Assembly (NCBI GenBank): GCA_021300125.1
Contig: JAJTHX010000417.1
Coordinates: 1 to 8,853 of the forward strand
Direction of reading: 5' to 3'
Length of the DNA: 8,853 nucleotides
Source of the DNA: Betaproteobacteria bacterium
GTDB taxonomy: Bacteria; Pseudomonadota; Gammaproteobacteria; Burkholderiales; SG8-41
Position 1 is the stretch's first letter; every line of letters begins with the position of its first letter. The notes below the pieces were generated by a model, which did not search any database, was not told the DNA's origin, and was given only the letters and a program-made list of their open reading frames with translations. Shown in pieces: positions 6,134-8,853 of the stretch. Both the position numbers and the translations under genes were made by a program.

Positions 6134-6137
6134 CTAG
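6134..6137. other. Shared CTAG overlap of two convergent stop codons
   Basis: TAG ends the LysR frame at 6135-6137, and the reverse complement of CTA at 6134-6136 ends the RND permease gene. The four bases CTAG serve both genes, so there is no intergenic space. Any terminator must lie inside one of the coding regions, and read-through would make antisense RNA. Confidence 0.9.
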
Positions 6138-8853
6138 GCCGCGGCGGCGTCTGCAGCGCCTGCCCGGCGCCCTCCGACGATGTAGGTATAAGCAACCGGG
6201 ATCACGAACAGCGTGAACAGCGTGCCCACAGTCATGCCCCCGACCACCACCCAGCCGATGGCCGAGCGTGACTCCGCACCCGCGCCGGTGGCGAGCGCCA
6301 GCGGCAGCGCGCCGAGCACCGTCGCCGCGGTGGTCATCAGGATCGGCCGCAGGCGCAGCGCGCAGGCCTCGACCAGCGCCTCGATTTTCTCGCGCCCCTG
6401 GTCGCGCAGCTGGTTGGCGAACTCCACGATCAGGATGCCGTTCTTGGTGATCAGGCCGATCAGCATGACCAGCCCGATCTGGCTGTAGACGTTGAGCGTG
6501 CCGCCGGTCAGCTTCATGGTCAGCAGCGCGCCGGTCACCGCCAGCGGCACCGTCAGCATGATCACCAGCGGTCCGCGGAAACTCTCGAACTGCGCCGCCA
6601 GCACCAGGTAGATGAAGGCGAGCGCCATCAGGAAAATCAGGTAAAGCTGCTGGCCGGACTCGCGGAATTCGCGCGACTGCCCGTCAAGCGCGGTCTGGTA
6701 TTCCGGCGTCAGCACCTCGGCCGCTGCGGCATCGAGCGCAGCGATCGCCTCCGACAGGGTGTAGCCGGCGCCGACGTTGCCGGAGATGGTCGCCGCACGC
6801 AGCCGGTTGAAATGGTTGAGCTCCTTCGGCGCCACGGTCTCGGTCAGGCGCACCAGGTTGGAGAGCTGGGTGATGTCGCCGCGCGCGCCGCGGATGTAGA
6901 TCGAAGTCAGGTCGGTGGGCTGGCGGCGGTCCTTGTCCTCGAGCTTGACGATCACGTCGTACTGCTTGCCCTCGCGCTTGAAGCGCGTGACCTGGCGGCC
7001 GCCAAGCAGGGTTTCGAGGGTGCGGCCCACGGCGTCAACCTGGATGCCCAGGGCCGCTGCCTTGTCGCGGTCGATGTCGATCGACAGCTGCGGCTTGTTG
7101 AGCTTGAGGTCGCTGTCGAGATTGGCGAGCGCCGGTGACTTGCGCGCCGCGGCAAGCAGCGCCGACACCTTGCGGTCAAGATCCTCGTAGGAGTTGCCCT
7201 GCACCACGTACTGCACCGGCGGATTGCGGAAATTCTGCCCCAGCGAGGGCGGATTGATCGGGAAGGCCAGCACGCCGGGCATCTGGCCGAACATCTTCGG
7301 CGCAATCGAGGCCGTGACCTCCTGCGTCTTGCGGCTGCGCTCGTCCCAGTCCTTCAGACGCACGAACGAGAGCGAGAAATTGACCGGGTTGGGGCGTTCC
7401 AGGCCGGGCGCGACGACGACAAAATACGAAGTGATCTCCGGCACCTCGGCGTAGATGCGCTCCCACACCCGCGCGTAGTCATCGGTGTATTCCTTGGTTG
7501 CGCCCTCTGGGGCGACCATGATGCCGAGGAAAAAGCCGCGGTCCTCCAGCGGCGACAGCTCGGACTTGGTGGTCATGAACAGCGCCGAACCGCCCGCGGC
7601 CATCGCCACGAACAGGGCGACGACCACGCCGCGCCGCGACAGGCTTGCGCGCAGCAGCCGCTCGTAACCGGCCGACATCGCGACGAAAAACCGCTCCAGC
7701 CCGTTGTAGAGCCTGCCGTGACCGCTCTCCCGGCGCAGCAGCTTCGAGCACATCATCGGCGTCAGCGTCAGCGCGACAAAACCGGAAACGATCACCGCGG
7801 CGGCCACAGTCAGCGCGAATTCAAGAAACAGCCGTCCGGTGTTGCCGGTGGCGAAGGCCAGCGGCGCGAACACCGCGGCCAGCGTCACGGTCATCGCGAT
7901 CACCGCAAAGGCGATCTCGCGCCCGCCCTTGAGCGAGGCTTCCAGCGGCGACATGCCCTCCTCGACATGGCGGTGGATGTTTTCCAATACGACGATGGCA
8001 TCGTCCACCACCAGACCCACCGCGAGCACGATGCCGAGCAGCGTGAGCACGTTGATCGAGAAACCCATGATCCAGATCAGGAAGAACGCGCCGACCAGGG
8101 ACACCGGTATCGTGACGAAGGGAATCAGCGTCGCGCGCAGCGAGCGCAGGAACAGGAAGATCACCAGCACCACCAGGAGCAGCGCCTCACCCAGCACGTG
8201 ATACACCGAATTGATCGACTCCTCGATGAAAATCGAGGTATCGAAGGCCACCGCCAGCTGCATGCCCTCGGGCAGCGCCGCGGTGAGCTTCGGCAATTCG
8301 GCCTTCACCGCCTTGGCCACACCCAGGGTGTTGGCCGTGGACTGCTTGACGATGCCCATGCCGATGGCCGGGTTGCCGTTCACCCGCAGGATGTTGCGCT
8401 CGTCGGCGGCACCCAGCTCGGCACGGCCGACATCGCGCAGCCGCACCGGGTAGCCCTTCACCTCGCGGATGATGAGCTGGCTGAACTGTTCCGGGGTGCG
8501 CAGATCGGTCTCGGACAGCACGTTGAACTCGCGCTGGCTGCTCTCGATGCGCCCCGCCGGTACCTCGATGTTCTGCCTGCGCAGCGCGTCCTCGACATCC
8601 TGCGGCGTCAGCGCATAGGCGGCGAGCCGCTCGCGGTCGAGCCAGATGCGCATCGCATAGCGGCGCTCGCCGCCGATCACCACCGAGGCCACCCCGGGCA
8701 GCGTTTTCAGGCGATCCACAACATAGCGGTCGGCATAGTCCGAAATCTCCAGCGGCGCATGGCGGTCGGAAATCAGGCGCAGCCAGAGGATGGCCTGGGC
8801 ATCGGCCTCGACCTTAGCGATGATCGGATCGTCCACCTCGTCCGGCAGCCGGC
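6134..8853 (-). CDS. HAE1-type RND efflux permease, C-terminal part (start beyond window)
   Basis: An inner-membrane proton-driven multidrug exporter subunit of the AcrB/MexB type, which works with a periplasmic adaptor and an outer-membrane channel. About 905 residues are present from the right edge to the TAG at 6134-6136; roughly 100-130 N-terminal residues are missing, judged from the usual length of about 1,020-1,050. The visible start at 8836 is an internal GTG, since coding continues upstream as RLPDE. The proton-relay pair DD is at 8000-8005 in VGLVVDDAIVVLENI, equivalent to AcrB D407/D408. A TM10 lysine in ITKNGILIVEF (6443-6445) matches AcrB K940. LAAQFESFRGPLVIM marks the second membrane half. 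The porter domain motifs and the C-terminal bundle look intact. The adaptor gene is probably just outside the window. The substrates are unknown. Confidence 0.93.
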   Translation of the reverse strand, partial: RLPDEVDDPIIAKVEADAQAILWLRLISDRHAPLEISDYADRYVVDRLKTLPGVASVVIGGERRYAMRIWLDRERLAAYALTPQDVEDALRRQNIEVPAGRIESSQREFNVLSETDLRTPEQFSQLIIREVKGYPVRLRDVGRAELGAADERNILRVNGNPAIGMGIVKQSTANTLGVAKAVKAELPKLTAALPEGMQLAVAFDTSIFIEESINSVYHVLGEALLLVVLVIFLFLRSLRATLIPFVTIPVSLVGAFFLIWIMGFSINVLTLLGIVLAVGLVVDDAIVVLENIHRHVEEGMSPLEASLKGGREIAFAVIAMTVTLAAVFAPLAFATGNTGRLFLEFALTVAAAVIVSGFVALTLTPMMCSKLLRRESGHGRLYNGLERFFVAMSAGYERLLRASLSRRGVVVALFVAMAAGGSALFMTTKSELSPLEDRGFFLGIMVAPEGATKEYTDDYARVWERIYAEVPEITSYFVVVAPGLERPNPVNFSLSFVRLKDWDERSRKTQEVTASIAPKMFGQMPGVLAFPINPPSLGQNFRNPPVQYVVQGNSYEDLDRKVSALLAAARKSPALANLDSDLKLNKPQLSIDIDRDKAAALGIQVDAVGRTLETLLGGRQVTRFKREGKQYDVIVKLEDKDRRQPTDLTSIYIRGARGDITQLSNLVRLTETVAPKELNHFNRLRAATISGNVGAGYTLSEAIAALDAAAAEVLTPEYQTALDGQSREFRESGQQLYLIFLMALAFIYLVLAAQFESFRGPLVIMLTVPLAVTGALLTMKLTGGTLNVYSQIGLVMLIGLITKNGILIVEFANQLRDQGREKIEALVEACALRLRPILMTTAATVLGALPLALATGAGAESRSAIGWVVVGGMTVGTLFTLFVIPVAYTYIVGGRRAGAADAAAA

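Larger units (their letters stand above)
5217..6137 (+). pseudogene. LysR-family regulator (YhaJ-like) interrupted by an in-frame TAA
   Basis: The 307-codon frame has LysR length, but codon 185 is TAA (5769-5771); codons 186-306 (5772-6134) continue in the same frame to TAG. Residues 9-65 hold the helix-turn-helix, with FAAAAHELHRVPSAVTYTVQKLEQDL (in two parts, about 24-49) and LFDRRGHRAKLT. The effector domain runs through ATGWEAELRIAYDGLIP and EVLGGCWDALASHRADLAIGA, with FSVAPAHPLA just before the stop. It resumes TREPLTREDILAHRA and later GLGVGYLPQ and LAWRTASRGKALKWFVD, all expected LysR sequence. The frame is otherwise intact, so one base substitution explains it. A 184-residue product could bind DNA but would lack half the sensor domain. 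It may be a recent pseudogene, a strain variant, recoding or a sequencing error. The sequence resembles YhaJ, which neighbours the pirin gene yhaK in E. coli. Confidence 0.88.

Noticed and set aside
5817..6137. Separate small gene starting at GTG 5817
   Set aside because: It is in the same frame as the LysR gene and encodes the second half of its effector domain; no ribosome site. It is the remainder of the interrupted gene.
8834..8836. GTG at 8836 as the start of the RND permease
   Set aside because: Coding sequence continues upstream in frame to the window edge, and the protein would lack the first membrane helix and part of the porter domain.

Overview
The window is a GC-rich stretch of about 8.9 kb from a Gram-negative proteobacterium. 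Its gene families fit Betaproteobacteria, probably Burkholderiales: a Bug/TctC-type receptor start, an MFS_3 exporter and a HAE1-type RND pump, with strong G/C preference at third codon positions. This placement is an inference from family content. No rRNA, tRNA, CRISPR array, insertion sequence or phage gene was seen.

Layout, left to right. (1) Positions 1-105, minus strand: the first 35 codons of a Bug-family periplasmic solute receptor, cut by the window edge. (2) 106-246: an intergenic gap with two GC-rich inverted repeats. (3) 247-2506, minus strand: a two-gene unit, an MFS_3 exporter followed 25 bp later by a nitroreductase. (4) 2624-3535, plus strand and divergent from the exporter: a class I methyltransferase-like protein with an apparent Tat signal peptide. 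(5) 3536-3731: a convergent intergenic region. (6) 3732-5050, minus strand: a pirin gene followed by a flavodoxin-fold NAD(P)H:quinone reductase-like gene. (7) 5051-5216: an AT-rich divergent promoter region holding a perfect 18-bp palindrome. (8) 5217-6137, plus strand: a LysR-family regulator interrupted by one in-frame TAA. (9) 6134-8853, minus strand: a HAE1-type RND efflux permease missing its N-terminus at the window edge; its stop codon shares CTAG with the LysR stop.

The most coherent module is LysR / palindrome / pirin / flavodoxin-reductase. The regulator resembles YhaJ, which in E. coli sits beside the pirin gene yhaK. Pirins of this type can act on quercetin-like substrates, and WrbA-like flavoproteins reduce quinones, so a response to quinones or aromatic compounds is a reasonable inference. 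The flanking nitroreductase, MFS exporter and RND pump would suit a general detoxification neighbourhood, although nothing shows co-regulation.

I see no clear undescribed multi-gene system. The points most worth following up are the nonsense codon inside an otherwise intact LysR gene, the Tat-type signal on a SAM-binding protein, and the palindromic operator candidate.
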